Source of the DNA: Gaiellasilicea sp963761905
GTDB lineage: Bacteria; Actinomycetota; Thermoleophilia; Gaiellales; Gaiellaceae
NCBI GenBank assembly: GCA_963761905.1
Contig: CAVXIQ010000004.1
Span: 1-64,000 of the forward strand
DNA: 64,000 bases
Direction: 5' to 3'
The notes under the pieces are model-generated. The model was not told where the DNA came from. It ran no database searches and was given only the letters and a program-made list of their open reading frames with translations. The position numbers and the translations under genes are program-made. Below are positions 27,205 to 36,637 of this stretch, piece after piece. Each line of letters opens with the position of its first letter. Position 1 is the stretch's first letter.

Positions 27205-28413
27205 GTGTCCACGGTTCTCTTTGTCGGCGCCGGCCGGCATCAGCGCCGCGCGATCCTGCGCGCGCAGGAGCTGGGCTTGCGGGTCGTCGCCGTGGATCGG
27301 AACGCCGACGCGCCGGGGCTGCAGGTCGCGGACGTCGCGGAGGCAGTCGACTTCACCGATGTCGAGGCGGTCACCGAGGTCGCGCGACGGCACGCGGTCG
27401 ACGGCGTCCTGACGGTGTCGGCCGATCGCGCCGTGCCGGTCGTCGCCGCCGTCGCCGAGGCGCTCGGCCTGCCGGGGATCGGCGTCGAGACGGCGCACCT
27501 GATGACGCACAAGATCGCGATGCGCCGGACGCTCGCCGATGCCGGCGTGCCGCAGCCGCGGTTCGCGGCGGCGCGGGATCTGGCGAGCGCACGAGCCGCT
27601 CTGGAGAACGTCGGCTTGCCGGCGGTGCTGAAGCCGGTCGACTCGGGCGGCCAGCGCGGGATCTTCTACCTCGAGTCGGCAGACGACCTCGACGCGCATC
27701 TCCACGCGGCGCTCGCGGCCTCGCCGACCGAGGAGGCGATCGTCGAGAGCTTCCACGACGGGCTCGAGCTGAACGGGATCGTGATCGCGCGAGACGGTGA
27801 GGCGATCCCGCTCACGCTCTCGGACCGATTGCGGCCACCCGGGGTCGGCTTCGGCGTCGGCTGGATCCACGTGTACCCCGCCTCGATCTACGGCGACGTG
27901 CTGGCAGAGGCAGAGCGGGTGGCAACGAGCGCGGTGCGCGCGCTCGGGCTTCGGCGCGGGATCGCCTTCCCGCAGCTGATCGTCTCCGACGACGGGTCGG
28001 TGCGCGTGGTCGAGGTGGCAGCACGGATCCCCGGCGGTCAGATGGCGGATCTCGTCCGGCACGCGGTGGGCGTCGACCTGGTCGAGGTGGCGCTGCGGCA
28101 GGCGCTCGGAGAGCAGATTCCCGACGAGCTCGTGCTGCCGCGCTTCGTGCAGCCGCTCGCGATCCGCTTCCTCACCGCGCAGCCGGGGCCGCTGCCAACC
28201 GGCAAGGTGGCGCGGATCGGCTCGCTCGAGCCCGTGCTCGCGGCGGCAGGGGTCGTCCAGGCGGACACGTACCTCCAGGAGGGCGAGACGATCAGGCCGG
28301 TGCGCCTCGACGGCGACCGCCGCGGCTACGTGATCGCAACCGCGGACACGTCGGTCGAGGCGCTGCAGCGGGCGGAAGCGGCCGCGCGGCTGCTCGAGGT
28401 GGAGATCGAATGA
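27205..28413 (+). CDS. ATP-grasp ligase (CarB/PurK-like)
   Basis: 402 residues. VLFVGAGRHQRRAILRAQEL is the pre-ATP-grasp fold. VLKPVDSGGQRGIFYL carries the ATP-binding K and glycine loop. SFHDGLELNGIVIARDG is the second ATP-grasp subdomain, VRVVEVAARIPGGQMAD the metal-binding Glu strand, and a C-terminal 80-residue domain resembles biotin-carboxylase-type C-domains. It would ligate a carboxylate to an amine or similar nucleophile using ATP. It is the first gene of a three-gene unit with overlapping starts. Confidence 0.88.
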   Translation: MSTVLFVGAGRHQRRAILRAQELGLRVVAVDRNADAPGLQVADVAEAVDFTDVEAVTEVARRHAVDGVLTVSADRAVPVVAAVAEALGLPGIGVETAHLMTHKIAMRRTLADAGVPQPRFAAARDLASARAALENVGLPAVLKPVDSGGQRGIFYLESADDLDAHLHAALAASPTEEAIVESFHDGLELNGIVIARDGEAIPLTLSDRLRPPGVGFGVGWIHVYPASIYGDVLAEAERVATSAVRALGLRRGIAFPQLIVSDDGSVRVVEVAARIPGGQMADLVRHAVGVDLVEVALRQALGEQIPDELVLPRFVQPLAIRFLTAQPGPLPTGKVARIGSLEPVLAAAGVVQADTYLQEGETIRPVRLDGDRRGYVIATADTSVEALQRAEAAARLLEVEIE

Positions 28414-29051
28414 GCTGCGCCTTCGATCTCGCCCACTACGGCGAGCTGCTCGAGGCGGCCAAGGCGGGCGGGTACCGGTTCGCGTTCTTCGAGGGCGCGC
28501 CGGCCGACGGCGATCTGATCCTGCGCCACGACGTCGACCTCTCGCTCGACGCGGCCCTCCGGCTGGCGGAGCTCGAGTCCGAGGCCGGCGCCGCCGCGAC
28601 CTACTTCCTGATGACCGGGTCGGTCTTCTACAACCTCTCGTCCCCCGAGGGCGAGCGCGCGCTCGAGCGGCTGCGCGAGCTCGGCCACCGGGTCGGGCTG
28701 CACGCGGTCTATCCGCGGCTCGAGCTGGACGACCGCTTCGAGCGCGTCGTCGCGTGGCACAACCCCGATCCGGAGTACATGCGCGCCCCGGTCGACGGTG
28801 CGCTCAACGTGATGGAGTCGCCGTGGTTCGACCCCGAGACGTATCGCTCCGACTCGAACCAGCACTGGCGCTCGGGCTGCCCGCACGAAGAGCTGCGCGC
28901 CGGCGCCTTCCCGTGGCTCCAGCTCCTCACCCATCCCGAGATCTGGGTCTACCCGGGCGAGCGGATGGGCCAGACGATGCGCGCGATGCTCGAGGAGGAG
29001 AAGGAGCGCCGACTGGATCAGCTGGCGGAAGACCGGATCGACCTCTCGTGA
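28410..29051 (+). CDS. Polysaccharide deacetylase-like protein (NodB-related)
   Basis: 213 residues, intact. LILRHDVDLSLDAALRLAEL is the divergent NodB motif 1 (H-D-V-D in place of F-D-D-G). ATYFLMTGSVFYNLSS and LGHRVGLHAVYPRLE supply the metal-binding His region. SDSNQHWRSGCPHEEL and LQLLTHPEIWVYPGERM match a subgroup common in capsule clusters. No signal peptide, so it acts in the cytoplasm, probably on a nucleotide sugar or lipid-linked intermediate. It is flanked by two ATP-grasp genes with 4-base overlaps on both sides. Confidence 0.83.
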   Translation: MSCAFDLAHYGELLEAAKAGGYRFAFFEGAPADGDLILRHDVDLSLDAALRLAELESEAGAAATYFLMTGSVFYNLSSPEGERALERLRELGHRVGLHAVYPRLELDDRFERVVAWHNPDPEYMRAPVDGALNVMESPWFDPETYRSDSNQHWRSGCPHEELRAGAFPWLQLLTHPEIWVYPGERMGQTMRAMLEEEKERRLDQLAEDRIDLS

Positions 29052-30073
29052 AGGAGATCACCGTCCTCGTCTCCGCCTCGGGCGCGCCGGGCACGGCCGC
29101 GCTGCTGAAAGGGCTGCGCGCGAACGGCGAGCGGACCGTGCGGCTCGTCGGCACGGACATGAGCGAGCGCTCGATCGGCCGCCACCTCTGCGACGCCTTC
29201 CACCTCGTCCCGGCCGGCTCCGATCCGGGTTTCGCGGACGCGATCCTCGACGTGGTCGAGCGCGAGGGCGTCGACTGCGTTCTGCCGCAGTCGTCCTTCG
29301 ACCTCGAGGGGCTGGCCGCGCACCGCGACCGCTTTCCGGTCCCGGTGCTCGTCTCGAGCCCCGACACGATCCATCGCTCGAACGACAAGGCCGAGACCTA
29401 CGCGCTCCTGCAGCGGCTCGGGATCGCCGGGCCGGACTTCCGCCGCGTCAACGGCTCGCGCGAGGTCGAGGCGGCGGCGCGCGAGCTCGGCTACCCCGAC
29501 CGCGCCGTCTGCTTCAAGCCGGTCTTCTCCTCCGGCTCGCGCGGCTTTCGGATCCTCGATCCGACGGTCGACCGCGCGCACCAGCTCCTGAACGAGCGAC
29601 CCGGCTCGGTCGCGATGCGGCTCGAGGAGGCGGTCGAGCTCCTGCCGGACGAGGGCGGCCCGGACCTGCTGGTGATGGAGCTCGCGACGGGCGGCGAGCG
29701 CACGATCGACGGGATCGCGGACGGCGAGCGGGTCGTGCTCGGCCATCCGAAGACGCGCGAGGCGATGCGCGCCGGGCTCGCGATGTACTTCGTCACGCTC
29801 GAGGACGAGGCGCTGATGGAGACCGCCGACCGGCTCGTCGCCGAGCTCGCGATCGAGCACTTCTTCAACATCCAGCTCGTCGGCGAGCACGTGATCGAGA
29901 TCAACCCGCGGATCTCGACGATCGTCTACCAGGACGACCTCAACCTGCCCTACCTCGGCGTCAAGCGCGCGCTCGGCGAGATCTCGGACGAGGAGCTCGT
30001 GGCGCTGCGCGCGCGCGTGCGGCCGGGCCGGACGGCGCTTCGCTACTTCGACCAGGTCGAGTGGGACGCCTAG
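29048..30073 (+). CDS. ATP-grasp ligase (PylC/CarB-like), second of the unit
   Basis: 341 residues. ITVLVSASGAPGTAALLKGL is the N-terminal nucleotide fold. SSPDTIHRSNDKAETYALL, VCFKPVFSSGSRGFRIL (ATP lysine loop), LLVMELATGGERTIDGIADG and HVIEINPRISTIVYQ (metal-binding E and N) follow. It differs clearly from the other two ATP-grasp proteins here. Ends with a TAG that interlocks with the TAG of the convergent ABC permease (CTAG). Confidence 0.87.
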   Translation: MKEITVLVSASGAPGTAALLKGLRANGERTVRLVGTDMSERSIGRHLCDAFHLVPAGSDPGFADAILDVVEREGVDCVLPQSSFDLEGLAAHRDRFPVPVLVSSPDTIHRSNDKAETYALLQRLGIAGPDFRRVNGSREVEAAARELGYPDRAVCFKPVFSSGSRGFRILDPTVDRAHQLLNERPGSVAMRLEEAVELLPDEGGPDLLVMELATGGERTIDGIADGERVVLGHPKTREAMRAGLAMYFVTLEDEALMETADRLVAELAIEHFFNIQLVGEHVIEINPRISTIVYQDDLNLPYLGVKRALGEISDEELVALRARVRPGRTALRYFDQVEWDA

Positions 30074-30864
30074 CGGTCGATCGAGTTGTACTTCCGCACG
30101 GCGAGCGGGGCGAAGACGACGAGCAGCCCGACTGTCCAGAGGAGCGAAAGCAGGATCGCGTGCTCGCCAGGGAAGCCGGACGTGAACGGATTCGGGTTCC
30201 CGAACAGCTCGCGGGTCGCGGCTGTGAGCGCGCTGAACGGGTTCCACTCCGCGATCGGCTGCAGCCAGTCGGGCAGCGTCTCGGTCGGAACGAAGGCGTT
30301 CGAGAGGAACGTGAGCGGGAAGATGATCAGGAAGCCGAGTTGCTGGCCGACCTCGACGGACGGCACGAGCAGGCCGATCAGGACGCCGATCCACGCCATC
30401 GCGAAGGTGAAGAAGAGCATCAGGGCCACCGCGAGCAGGAAGTCGCCGACGCTCGTATGGACGCGCCAGCCGACGACGAGGCCCGTGGCCATCAGGACGA
30501 CGAGGATGCCCGCGTTGTAGACGACGTCGGAGACCGTGCGCCCGCTCAGCACCGCGGAGCGCGCCATCGGGAGCGAGCGGAAGCGGTCGATCAGGCCCTT
30601 CGCCAGGTCGTCGGTCATGGCGATCGCCGTCGTGATCGACGCGAAGCCGAGCGTCTGGATGAAGATCCCGGGCATCAGGTACTCGCGATAGGAGCCGCCG
30701 CCGGGGAGCGGGATCGCGCCGCCGAAGACGTACGCGAAGAGCAGCACGAACATGATCGACTGGAGGATCGCGAAGATCGCGAGCTCGGGGATCCGCGGCA
30801 CCCGTTTCAGGTTCCGCCACGTCATGATCAGGCCGTCGTTGACCGCCGCCTGGACGCCGCTCAT
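30070..30864 (-). CDS. ABC-2 type exporter permease (DrrB-like)
   Basis: 264 residues, six membrane segments. IMFVLLFAYVFGGAIPLPGG, YLMPGIFIQTLGFASITTAI, AMTDDLAKGLIDRFRSLPMA and FLSNAFVPTETLPDWLQPIA are classical DrrB family stretches. It pairs with the ATPase immediately upstream (ATGA overlap) to export hydrophobic compounds or lipids. Confidence 0.93.
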   Translation of the reverse strand: MSGVQAAVNDGLIMTWRNLKRVPRIPELAIFAILQSIMFVLLFAYVFGGAIPLPGGGSYREYLMPGIFIQTLGFASITTAIAMTDDLAKGLIDRFRSLPMARSAVLSGRTVSDVVYNAGILVVLMATGLVVGWRVHTSVGDFLLAVALMLFFTFAMAWIGVLIGLLVPSVEVGQQLGFLIIFPLTFLSNAFVPTETLPDWLQPIAEWNPFSALTAATRELFGNPNPFTSGFPGEHAILLSLLWTVGLLVVFAPLAVRKYNSIDR

Positions 30865-31830
30865 GCCGCTTCCTCGCTCGGCAGCTCCTCGGCGGCGTGG
30901 CCGGTGAGCGAGAGGAAGACGTCGTCGAGCGTCGGCCGGCGAAGCGCGATGTCGTCGATCTTGATCCCGGCTTCCCCGAGCTGACGCACGACCTCGACGA
31001 GCTGCGCCGCGCCACCATCGGCCGCGATCGTGAGCCGGCGCGTGTGCTCCTCGGCGGTCGACTGGCCGTCCGGTGCGAGGAGCTGGGCGGCCCGGCTCAG
31101 GTTCCCGAGCTCGTGGACGACCACCTCGATCCGCTCGCCGCCGACCTGCGACTTCAGCTGGTCGCTCGTCCCGCGCGCGATGATCCTGCCCTTGTCGACG
31201 ACCGCGATCGCGTTCGCGAGCTCGTCGGCCTCCTCGAGGTACTGCGTCGTCAGGAGGAGCGTCGCGCCCTCGCGGACCTGCGCCCGGATCACGTCCCACA
31301 TCCCGAGCCGGCTGCGCGGATCGAGCCCGGTCGTCGGCTCGTCGAGGAAGAGGAGGCGCGGCCGGCCGATCAGCGCGCTGGCGAGATCGAGCCGCCGCCG
31401 CATCCCGCCCGAATAGGTCTTCGCGACCCGGTCGGCGGCCTCGTCGAGGAGGAAGTGCTCGAGCAGCTCGTCGGCACGGGCTCTCGCCTCGGCGTTCGAG
31501 AGCTGGTAGAGGCGGCCGAACATCCAGAGGTTCTCGCGGCCGGTCAGGTTCTCGTCGATCGCCGCGTACTGGCCGGAGAGGCCGATCGTGCGGCGAACCG
31601 CCTGCGCGTCGCGGACAATGTCGAGCCCCGCCACTCGCGCGGTCCCCGCGTCCGCGCGCAGCAGCGTGGCGAGGATCCGCACCGTCGTCGTCTTGCCGGC
31701 GCCGTTCGGGCCGAGCAGGCCGAGCACGGTTCCCTCCTCCACCTCGAGGTCGACCCCGTCGAGCGCGCGCACCTCGCTTCGTGCGCGAGCGGTAGATCTT
31801 CACGAGCCCCTCGGCCTCGATCACTGCCAT
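30861..31830 (-). CDS. ABC exporter ATPase (DrrA-like), one frameshift
   Basis: MAVIEAEGLVKIYRSRTKRG is the N-terminus. Near 31775 the frame changes and the protein continues RALDGVDLEVEEGTV, Walker A GPNGAGKTTTVRIL, signature YSGGMRRRLDLASALI, Walker B LLFLDEPTTGLD and a C-terminal DrrA domain. About 322 residues after correction. ATG follows TAGCCT by 6 nt. Confidence 0.92.
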
Positions 31831-31836
31831 GCCGCC

Positions 31837-31859
31837 AGGCTACGCGACGCCCGTATCCT
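31837..31859. promoter_or_regulatory. Divergent leaderless-type -10 elements
   Basis: TAGCCT on the minus strand (31837-31842) ends 6 nt before the DrrA-like ATG. TATCCT on the plus strand (31854-31859) ends 8 nt before ATG 31868 of the glycosyltransferase. The whole intergenic gap is 37 bases. Confidence 0.55.
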
Positions 31860-31867
31860 CGCCCGCG

Positions 31868-32813
31868 ATGAACGATCCGCGCCGGCTCCGCGTCGTCCAT
31901 TGCCCCGTGAACACGGCCGGGGTGCCGTGGGCGAACGTCCAGGCCCTGCGGGCGCGCGGCGTCGACGCGCGACTCGTCGTCTTCGAGCGCTACAAGCTCC
32001 ATCCCGAGGCCGACGTCTCGCTCGACCTCTCCGGCGGCCTCGCCCGGCGGCAGGCGCGGCAGTGGACGGCGCTCGCGCGCCTGCTCCCGCGCACCGACGT
32101 CTTCCACTTCGTCTTCGGGCTGACGCTCGTGCCGCAGTCGCTCCAGTTTCCGCTCCTCCGGGCCGCCCGGAAGAAGTCCGTCATGCACTACCTCGGCTCG
32201 GACATCCGCGGCAAGACGCCGGAGCAGCTCGCGTCCGGGCGGAAAGCGGACGCCCGGATCGTCGGCTCCTACGACGCGATCCGCTGGGTGCCGGACGCGG
32301 AGGTGATTCCGCCGGGGATCGACCTTGACGCGGATCGAGCCGGCGCCGCCGTCGGACCGCAAGCGCCCGCTGATCGTGCACGCGCCCTCGCACCGCGGCC
32401 GGAAGGGAACGGAGCACGTGCTCGCGGCCTGCGACGGGCTCGACGCCGACCTCGAGCTCGTCGAAGGGCTGCACCACGACGAGGCGTTCGAGCGCTACCG
32501 CGCCGCCGACATCGTCGTCGACCAGCTGAACGCCGGCTGGTACGGCCTCTTCGCGATCGAGGCGATGGCGCTCGGCAAGCCGGTCGTCACCTTCCTCCAC
32601 GAGGAGGCGGTGCGTCGCACGGAGGACGCGTTCGGCGTCCGCGTCCCGATCGTCAGCGCCACGAAGGAGAGCTTGCGCGAGCAGCTTCGGCCGCTCGTCG
32701 CCTCGGCCGACGAGCGGCGCCGGGTCGGGGCCGCCTCCCGCGCGTACGTCGAGCGGGTGCACGACCTCGAGCGGACGACCGACCGCCTGCTCGATCTCTA
32801 CGCTCGGCTGTAG
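31868..32813 (+). CDS. Glycosyltransferase family 4/1, one frameshift
   Basis: LRVVHCPVNTAGVPWANVQA opens the acceptor domain. VFHFVFGLTLVPQSLQF and MHYLGSDIRGKTPEQ follow. Near 32325-32340 the frame changes, then RPLIVHAPSHRGRKGTEHVL and the donor-binding part ADIVVDQLNAGWYGLFAIEA, MALGKPVVTFLHEE. About 314 residues after correction. It precedes a Wzx-like flippase, so it probably adds a sugar to a lipid-linked glycan. Confidence 0.83.
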
Positions 32814-34241
32814 ATGACCCTCGGCGCCCAGATGCGGCGACTCGGCAAGCACTCGGCGATCTACGGGCTCGGCGGGATCGTCTCCCGCGTCATCGCCGTC
32901 TTCCTGCTCCCGCTCTACACGCGCTACCTGGAGCCGACGGACTTCGGCGCCGTGGGCCTGCTGGTCGGCCTCTCCGCGGTCGTCGTCACGATCCTCAGAG
33001 CAGGCATCTCGAGCGCGTTCTTCCGCTTCTACTTCGACGCGAAGGACACCGCCGGACGGCTGCTCGTGCTCCGCACCTCGTTCTGGTTCACGATGGCGAG
33101 CGCCACAGCCGGCCTCGCCGCGGGAGTGTTGCTCGCCGAGCCGCTCGCAGACCTGCTCCTGCTCGACGACGCGAACCTCGTCCGCGCCGCCTTCGTCGGG
33201 ATCTGGGCGCAGATGAACTACGAGCAGCTCACCGCCCTCTTCCGCGTCGAGGAGCGGTCGGGCCTCTTCGTTGCCGCGAGCCTCGCCAACATCGCCGTCA
33301 CCGTCGCGGCGACGCTCGTCCTCGTCGTCTCCTACGACCAGGGCGCGCTCGGGGTAATCGTCGGCAACTTCCTCGGCACGCTCGTCGTCTACCTCGCGCT
33401 CCTCGGCTACCGGCGCGCCCAGCTCGGCCTCCAGCTCTCGCGGCCGCTCCTGCGCGAGATGAACCGCTTCGGGATCCCGCTCGTGCCGTCTGCGCTCGCG
33501 CTGATCGCGCTCAACTTCGGCGACCGCTTCTTCCTGAACGAGCTCGTCGGCACCGCCGAGGTCGGGCGCTACGAGCTCGGGGTGCGGATCGCCTCGGCGA
33601 TGGTGCTCCTGATCACGGCGTTCCGGATGGCCTGGCCCGCCTTCGCGTACTCGATCGAGGACGACGACGAGGCGAAACGGACGTACGCGTTCGTGCTCAC
33701 CTACCTCGTCGCCGCCGCCTCGTGGCTGGCGCTCGCGCTCGGCCTGCTCTCGCCCTGGCTCGTCCGCCTGCTCGCGACGCCGGAGTACTACGAGGGCGGG
33801 CGGGTCGTGGCGCTGCTCGCCTTCGGCGGCGTCGCGTTCGCGGGCTACATCGTGATGGCGATCGGCGTCGGGCGCGTGAAGCGGACGCAGTTCAACTGGG
33901 TGATCACAGGCGCCGCGGCCGCGCTCAGCGTCGTCCTCAACCTGCTGCTCGTGCCGCGCTACGGGCTGATCGGCTCCGGAATCGCGGCTGCGAGCGCGTA
34001 TACGGCGATGTTCCTCGGGATGTGCTGGTACGCGCAGCGCGTCTTCCCGACCCCCTACCAGTGGCGCCGCGTCGCGACCGCGGCCGGCGGCGCGGTCGCG
34101 CTGACGGTCATCGGCAAGCTGCTCGACGTGCCGCTCGCGGTGGCGCTCGCCCTGATCGTCGCGTATCCGCTCGTCCTGCTCCTGCTCGGCTTCGCGCTGC
34201 CGGCCGAGCGGGCGCGGCTGCGATCTGCACTGCGTGCCTAG
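32814..34241 (+). CDS. Polysaccharide flippase (Wzx/MOP superfamily)
   Basis: 475 residues, 14 membrane helices, intact. SAIYGLGGIVSRVIAVFLLP, LYTRYLEPTDFGAVGLL and ISSAFFRFYFD form the typical N-terminal portion. FGIPLVPSALALIALNFGDR, FFLNELVGTAEVGRYELG is the conserved middle. It moves undecaprenyl-diphosphate-linked oligosaccharide across the membrane. The ATG follows the glycosyltransferase stop directly. Confidence 0.93.
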   Translation: MTLGAQMRRLGKHSAIYGLGGIVSRVIAVFLLPLYTRYLEPTDFGAVGLLVGLSAVVVTILRAGISSAFFRFYFDAKDTAGRLLVLRTSFWFTMASATAGLAAGVLLAEPLADLLLLDDANLVRAAFVGIWAQMNYEQLTALFRVEERSGLFVAASLANIAVTVAATLVLVVSYDQGALGVIVGNFLGTLVVYLALLGYRRAQLGLQLSRPLLREMNRFGIPLVPSALALIALNFGDRFFLNELVGTAEVGRYELGVRIASAMVLLITAFRMAWPAFAYSIEDDDEAKRTYAFVLTYLVAAASWLALALGLLSPWLVRLLATPEYYEGGRVVALLAFGGVAFAGYIVMAIGVGRVKRTQFNWVITGAAAALSVVLNLLLVPRYGLIGSGIAAASAYTAMFLGMCWYAQRVFPTPYQWRRVATAAGGAVALTVIGKLLDVPLAVALALIVAYPLVLLLLGFALPAERARLRSALRA

Positions 34242-34250
34242 TTGGGGGCA

Positions 34251-34256
34251 TAGACT
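34251..34256 (+). promoter_or_regulatory. Leaderless -10 (TAGACT) for the small Cys-rich peptide
   Basis: TAGACT ends 6 nt before ATG 34263. The same hexamer and spacing occur at other first genes in the window, which supports expression of the short downstream ORF. Confidence 0.5.
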
Positions 34257-34262
34257 GGGCGC

Positions 34263-34460
34263 ATGAAAGTCGTGTTGCAGGGTCGGCTCGCCCAGGCGGC
34301 CGGGAAGTACGGGGAGCACGCTCCGATGGCCGCCGTCTGCTGCAACGCCTGCCGGACCTGCGCGACGACGAACGTCGCCGCCCTCGGCCTGGCCGCCGCC
34401 GGCGGGATCGTCGCCGGGGCAGCCCGCCTCAGCCGGCGATCAGGCCCGTCGCGTACATGA
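34263..34460 (+). CDS. Small Cys-rich, membrane-anchored peptide of unknown function
   Basis: 65 residues. A basic N-terminus is followed by VCCNACRTC, with four Cys in a C-C-x2-C-x2-C array. Next is a hydrophobic stretch (NVAALGLAAAGGIVAGAARL) and a basic tail. GC-rich third positions and a leaderless promoter argue for a real gene. The 3' end overlaps the ZIP transporter stop by 32 bases. No family recognised. A metal-binding membrane peptide would suit the metal genes beside it, but this is a guess. Confidence 0.5.
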   Translation: MKVVLQGRLAQAAGKYGEHAPMAAVCCNACRTCATTNVAALGLAAAGGIVAGAARLSRRSGPSRT

Positions 34461-35633
34461 CGGCGATCCCGGCCAGGAAGCCGCCGATCGCCCAGCCGGA
34501 GCGGAACCCGGCCGGATCGCGCCGCAAGACGTAGCGGCCGACCTCGACGACGACCTCGAACGCCGCTCCCGCCGCGGCGCCGAAGAAGAGCACCGCCAGG
34601 ACGTCGTTCGCGACGAAGCCGCCGATCCAGGCGCCGAGGATCGCCGGGCCCGCCCGCGATCAGCGGCCAGCAGCGCGAGCCGCGGCCACGGCAGCGCCAC
34701 GCCCTCGTCGGCGGCGGGCGCCGCGATCCCGAGTCCCTCCGTGATGTTGTGGACCATGAAGCCGACGATCAGGAACGAGCCGAGCGTGAGCTGGCCGAAG
34801 GCGAACGACGTCCCGATCGCGAGCCCCTCGCCGAGGTTGTGGACGCCGATCCCGATCGCGACGAGCAGCGCGAGCGCCGCGCCGCTCACGACCCCGCCGC
34901 CGCCCGAGCCGAGAAGCGGCGCCGAGAGGAAGGTCATCGTCAGGTAGCTGAGAGCGACGCCGAGCAGCACGAGCCCGGGCCCGCCGAACGCGCCCGGCAC
35001 GCGCGGCCTGGAGCGCGAACGCCTCGAAGAGCGCCTCGACGCCGAGGAACGAGAGCAGCCCGGCGGTCAGCGCCATGAACGCCGTCAGCCACTCCTGGCG
35101 CGCGCGCCGCAGCGACGGCAGCCAGAGGAGGCCGAGCGCCGACCGGCAGGACGCCGACGAGGAAGCCGATGATCGCGTAGCCGAGGAACCGACGCGCGTC
35201 GAGGCCGGGTGTCTCGACCGCGGCCGGGATCTCCTCGATCGTCTCGATCCCGGTCGAGCTCGTGATCCCGACCGTGATCGGGTCGTCCTCGACCCACTCG
35301 AACGGGATCACGACCGTGCTCGAGCGGAGCCGGCCGAGCGTCGCGTCCCCGTCCACGTCGAACGGGACGATCGCGTCGTCGACCGTGACCGACGCGATCG
35401 TCAGGTCGTCCGTCTGCGGGTTCGTCACCCGGACGCGGATCTCGCCGGGCTCGAACTCGACCCGCCGGACGTCGAACTCGTCCGGCTGGGGCGGGTTCTG
35501 CCCGATCAGGTCGACGAGCGACGAGCCGCCGGCGACGAAGGCGCCGACCGCGACCGCGAGCAGCACGATCGGGAGCAGCGCCCAGAGGCGCCAGCTCAGG
35601 TCGCCGCGGCCCTTCGCCGCCCGCGGCCTCCAT
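34429..35633 (-). CDS. ZIP-family metal transporter with N-terminal extracytoplasmic domain, several frameshifts
   Basis: After correction about 400 residues. An N-terminal membrane anchor (VLLAVAVGAFVAGGSSLVDL) leads to an Ig-like beta domain (FEPGEIRVRVTNPQTDDLTI). A ZIP membrane domain follows with the two metal-binding signatures GVHNLGEGLAIGTSFAFG and VHNITEGLGIAAP (H-N-x2-E-G), ending FLAGIAVMYATGLIAG. Frame changes lie near 35610, 35145, 34995 and 34655. The ATG overlaps the oxidase stop (TGATG). The anchored beta-domain in front of a ZIP core is unusual. It likely imports divalent metal. Confidence 0.8.
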
Positions 35634-36637
35634 CAGTCGACCACGTTGAAGAAGCCCATCCAGCCGAGCTCGGTGAACTCCGACTGGTGCGCGTGGAACA
35701 TGTGCAGGCCGGTGTGCGCGAAGTCGATCTCGAGCACCCCGCGCTGGCCCTGGCACTGCATCACGGTGTCGGTGTACTCCCAGTTCTCGCCCGTGCCGGT
35801 CGGCTGGTAGCGGAAGAAGTCGGCGTGGAGGTGGAAGGAGTTGATCAGGTCGAACTCGGTCAGGTTGACGAGGTAGATCCGCACGAGCTGCGGAGCGCTT
35901 GACCACGATCGGGTACTTCGAGTAGTAGAAGCTGCGGCCGTTGACCGTGTAGAAGTTGTTCGCGCCGTCGGCGTCGGTGTCGTAGCCGTTCATCACCATC
36001 ACGAGCTCCTGCGCCGGCGGGCGCGGCTCCTTCGGATCGATGATGAACGCGCCGTAGAGGCCCTTGTGGATGTGCTTCTTGAGCGGCGTCGAGTGGCAGT
36101 GGTAGAGCTGCAGCGCGGCGGGGGTGCGCCGGGAACTCGTAGGTGAGCTCGCCGCCCGGCGGGACGATCTCGAAGACGCCGTCCATGTTCGTCGGGTGGA
36201 TCCCGTGGAAGTGGATCGTGTGCGGGTGCGAGCCCTGGTTGACGAAGCGGACGCGGAGGATGTCGTCCTCGGTCGCCCGGATCACGGGGCCGGGGATCGT
36301 GCCGTTGTACGTCCAGGCGGGGAAGAAGACGCCCGGCGCGATCTCGACTCCTTGTCGATCGCCCGCAGCGTGTACTCGCGCACGCGGCCCGGCTGGTGCG
36401 GCAGCGCCGGCGGCGGGTAGAGCAGCGCGTCGAGGTCGTTCGGCCCGCCGACGGCCGGTGCGTGCGCGCCGATCATCGCCGCATGGCCCGAGCGCGCGCG
36501 TGGTTGTGGACGTGGCCCTGCAAGGTCGGCGATCCGCCGCCGTCGCGTCGCCGTCGAGCGCGAGCTTCCCGACGAGCGGCGCCGCGACGAGTGGGCGCGG
36601 CGCCGGCCAGGAGTCGGCTGCGGGTGAGTTTAGGCAC
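35633..36637 (-). CDS. Two-domain multicopper oxidase, several frameshifts
   Basis: All four H-x-H copper pairs are visible: HTIHFHGIHPTNMDG, LYHCHSTPLKKHIHKGLYGA, INSFHLHADFF and LHMFHAHQSEFTELGWMGFF. The Cys of the type 1 site is in domain 1 (H-C-H), while domain 2 has H-A-H, as in type C two-domain oxidases. Frame changes lie near 36575-36590, 36350, 36130 and 35893. The GTG start at 36637 is followed by KLTRSRLLAGAAP, a possible Tat-like signal; a CHxH-free His-rich segment (GHVHNHA) comes next. About 334 residues. It is coupled to the ZIP gene and probably oxidises a metal or organic substrate outside the membrane. Confidence 0.8.
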
